This document shows positions 62,502 through 64,000 of a DNA stretch of 64,000 bases, in pieces. The notes below the pieces were generated by a model. That model made no database searches, was not told the DNA's origin, and saw only the letters and a program-made list of their open reading frames with translations. The DNA lies in NCBI RefSeq assembly GCF_002077175.1, contig NZ_CP014943.1, positions 2,480,001 to 2,544,000 of the forward strand, given 5' to 3'. Origin of the DNA: Colwellia sp. PAMC 21821 (GTDB taxonomy: Bacteria; Pseudomonadota; Gammaproteobacteria; Enterobacterales; Alteromonadaceae). The translations under genes and the position numbers were made by a program. The stretch's first letter is position 1. Each line of letters begins with the position of its first letter.

Positions 62502-64000
62502 TTAGTATTTACCCACAAGGTTGATAAACCAGCCTTTATACTCGTAGTCAGTAAGTTTTAAGTCGTCACTAAAATCAGTAAAGTTGTAACCAACACCCAC
62601 TTTAAAGTGTTTGCCTATATGGCGATCTAATCCTACAAGCCAGCCATTACGCGTTGAGTTATCTTCAACAACTTTTAAGGTACGAAACTCTAGCAATGCA
62701 TCCCATTGTTTTACGATATGGTAGCGAGTTTGTAATGCAGAGAAGTTAACCGTGCTTTTAAATAATTCGCCAATACCACGACCTGAGCGTAATTCACCGG
62801 TTCTGCGACCCAGTTTCGCGGCAAACTCCCATACAGGGTTGTAACGATAAGTGCCTTCTAAAGTATAAATGTCTGACTTTTGATCGGTACCAAAGTTAGT
62901 TTGTGCTAAACCTCGTAAATCGTAAAGGTAGGTGTATTTACCTAATAAATTCCAGCGGTTGTTATCAAAAGGACGATAAGCAAATCCGACACTCGCTTCA
63001 GTAAATGTGGCATTAGCATCTGGGCTTATTTGGTCTTCAGTATCAGAATAGTTATATTTAGCTGCTACGCGCCATGAGTCGTTCACTAAATAGTTTAAAC
63101 GGTTAGTGGTTAGCCATTGCGTGCGTTCTTCAGCACCTTGGTCTTCACGGTACTCTAGCTTAGTTTGCCATTGCATATCTTTGTCACGAAAGCCTAACGA
63201 AAGACTTGCAGCGTCACGCTCTACGTTGCCAGCAATTAATGTTAGTTCACCGTGTTGTAACGAGCCGCCTAAATTCCAACCTTGGCTGAGCAAGTAATTC
63301 ACACCAAACACATGCACAAAACCTGATTCATTTTTTTCATTAATGGTTTGGGTTTCATTAAACACGTTCAGGCTGTCTGTAACTCTTGAGCGATGACCAA
63401 ACGTAAGGCCATTAGTATCGTTCGATGCTAAAAGTGGGCTCGTAGTGTCGGTTGACCAACTATAACGACTGTAGAGGTTGTGATCGCTATTGACTTGGTA
63501 ATCAATATCAAGCGCTGCAGTATCACCACGATGGCCTGTTGCGTATTCTGCACCTATGCTAGAGCGACTCTCAAGTATGTACTTACCACCTAAGGTGATT
63601 AAGTCGTTGTTTTCATAACCGTCGTCAGCATCAATGGTGCCTTGGGCAATACCGTAAAGTTCAAAGCTTGGTGTTAAACGTTGACGATAACCAAGTGCAG
63701 CTAATAAACCGGTTTGAGATTGCAGGTTTTGTTGCTCTTTTATTTGTTTAATTTCGGCGCTGATATTACCGCTGTTATCAAGATTTTGTTGCACAAATAA
63801 ACTGATTTCTTCGCGCGCATTATTACCTGATTCTTGCTTAGTTATGCTAGTGCTGTAATGACCTGTTTGGCTATACTGCCCGCTAACTTCAATGCCTTGT
63901 TCGGTAATGTCTTCGGTTAAATCACGGCGAGCAATTGAAAACCCAGCGCCGGTGTTTTTGTGCCATGCCGCTGCGGTCAGTTCTTGCTCGGTGTAACCTA
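62502..64000 (-). CDS. C-terminal part of a large outer-membrane beta-barrel protein (5' end outside window)
   Basis: The frame stays open to the end of the window: translation through the last bases gives GYTEQELTAAAWHKNTGAGF joined directly to the downstream frame, so the GTG at 63794 is not the true start. The visible 499 residues are a series of amphipathic beta strands with alternating Tyr/Trp (YRYNPVWEFAAKLG, WDALLEFRTLKVV, HFKVGVGYNFTDFSDD) and end in FINLVGKY, an aromatic-terminated outer-membrane barrel signal. Probably a multi-strand porin-like barrel of a very large surface protein. Family not recognised. Confidence 0.8.
   Translation of the reverse strand, partial: GYTEQELTAAAWHKNTGAGFSIARRDLTEDITEQGIEVSGQYSQTGHYSTSITKQESGNNAREEISLFVQQNLDNSGNISAEIKQIKEQQNLQSQTGLLAALGYRQRLTPSFELYGIAQGTIDADDGYENNDLITLGGKYILESRSSIGAEYATGHRGDTAALDIDYQVNSDHNLYSRYSWSTDTTSPLLASNDTNGLTFGHRSRVTDSLNVFNETQTINEKNESGFVHVFGVNYLLSQGWNLGGSLQHGELTLIAGNVERDAASLSLGFRDKDMQWQTKLEYREDQGAEERTQWLTTNRLNYLVNDSWRVAAKYNYSDTEDQISPDANATFTEASVGFAYRPFDNNRWNLLGKYTYLYDLRGLAQTNFGTDQKSDIYTLEGTYRYNPVWEFAAKLGRRTGELRSGRGIGELFKSTVNFSALQTRYHIVKQWDALLEFRTLKVVEDNSTRNGWLVGLDRHIGKHFKVGVGYNFTDFSDDLKLTDYEYKGWFINLVGKY

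Noticed and set aside
1..64000. tRNA or rRNA genes, including at the attachment sites
   Set aside because: No cloverleaf-like or T-loop GGTTCGA-type sequences were noticed on either strand; a scan with tRNAscan-SE would be decisive.

Overview
The window looks like chromosomal DNA of a marine, low-GC gammaproteobacterium of the Alteromonadales, most likely Colwelliaceae (Colwellia or Thalassotalea type). The basis is the AT-rich composition, a complete gspC-N type II secretion (T2SS) operon flanked by hslO/hslR, the yheS/yheT/yheU/yheV group, the fkpA/slyX pair and the sthA-desaturase-fabR-trmA block. Genus is an inference; no rRNA or tRNA gene was seen.

Layout. 1-4.7 kb: a secreted M36 metalloprotease with a GlyGly-CTERM-like tail and a small lipoprotein. 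4.8-6.1 kb: hslO and hslR (minus). 6.3-17.9 kb: gspC to gspN in order. 18-22.3 kb: stress and envelope genes (glycine-zipper protein, CsbD, AsmA-like protein, YihY). 22.5-25.4 kb: yrfG, nudE, cysQ and a YceI-like protein. 25.5-30.3 kb: yheU-yheT, a missed 43-residue DUF3149-like membrane peptide, a Sel1 protein, yheS and yheV. 30.4-35.7 kb: a minus-strand cluster of histidine kinase, response regulator, EF-hand protein, proline-rich protein, YHYH lipoprotein and a second EF-hand protein. 36-45.5 kb: housekeeping and membrane genes, including a missed 52-residue Pmp3/YqaE protein and an S9 peptidase. 45.9-54.2 kb: an integrated mobile element. 54.9-64 kb: hemE, lipoprotein, SixA-like phosphatase, sthA, desaturase, fabR, trmA and the 3' part of a large outer-membrane beta-barrel gene cut by the window end.

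The mobile element is bounded by a 28-bp identical direct repeat (45921-45948 and 54197-54224). Its genes are all on the minus strand: tyrosine integrase, two unknowns, an AlpA-type regulator, a small protein, a P2 gpA-like HUH replication endonuclease, then three cargo genes. The cargo includes a DUF4365 PD-(D/E)XK-like protein whose stop overlaps the start of a 383-residue unknown. This cargo is the best candidate here for an undescribed, possibly defensive, system.

The second notable locus is the kinase/EF-hand/YHYH cluster. An 11-bp-period direct repeat built on AATGTGCA lies upstream of three of its transcription starts (the kinase, the EF-hand gene and the YHYH gene). This suggests one self-contained, possibly calcium-responsive regulon controlled by its own response regulator.

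Other points: the M36 protease is a plausible substrate of the adjacent T2SS. A FabR-like palindrome lies between the desaturase and fabR. Several starts were moved inward from the longest reading frame (gspK, yrfG, the S9 peptidase, trmA and others) on ribosome-binding-site, signal-peptide or family-length grounds.
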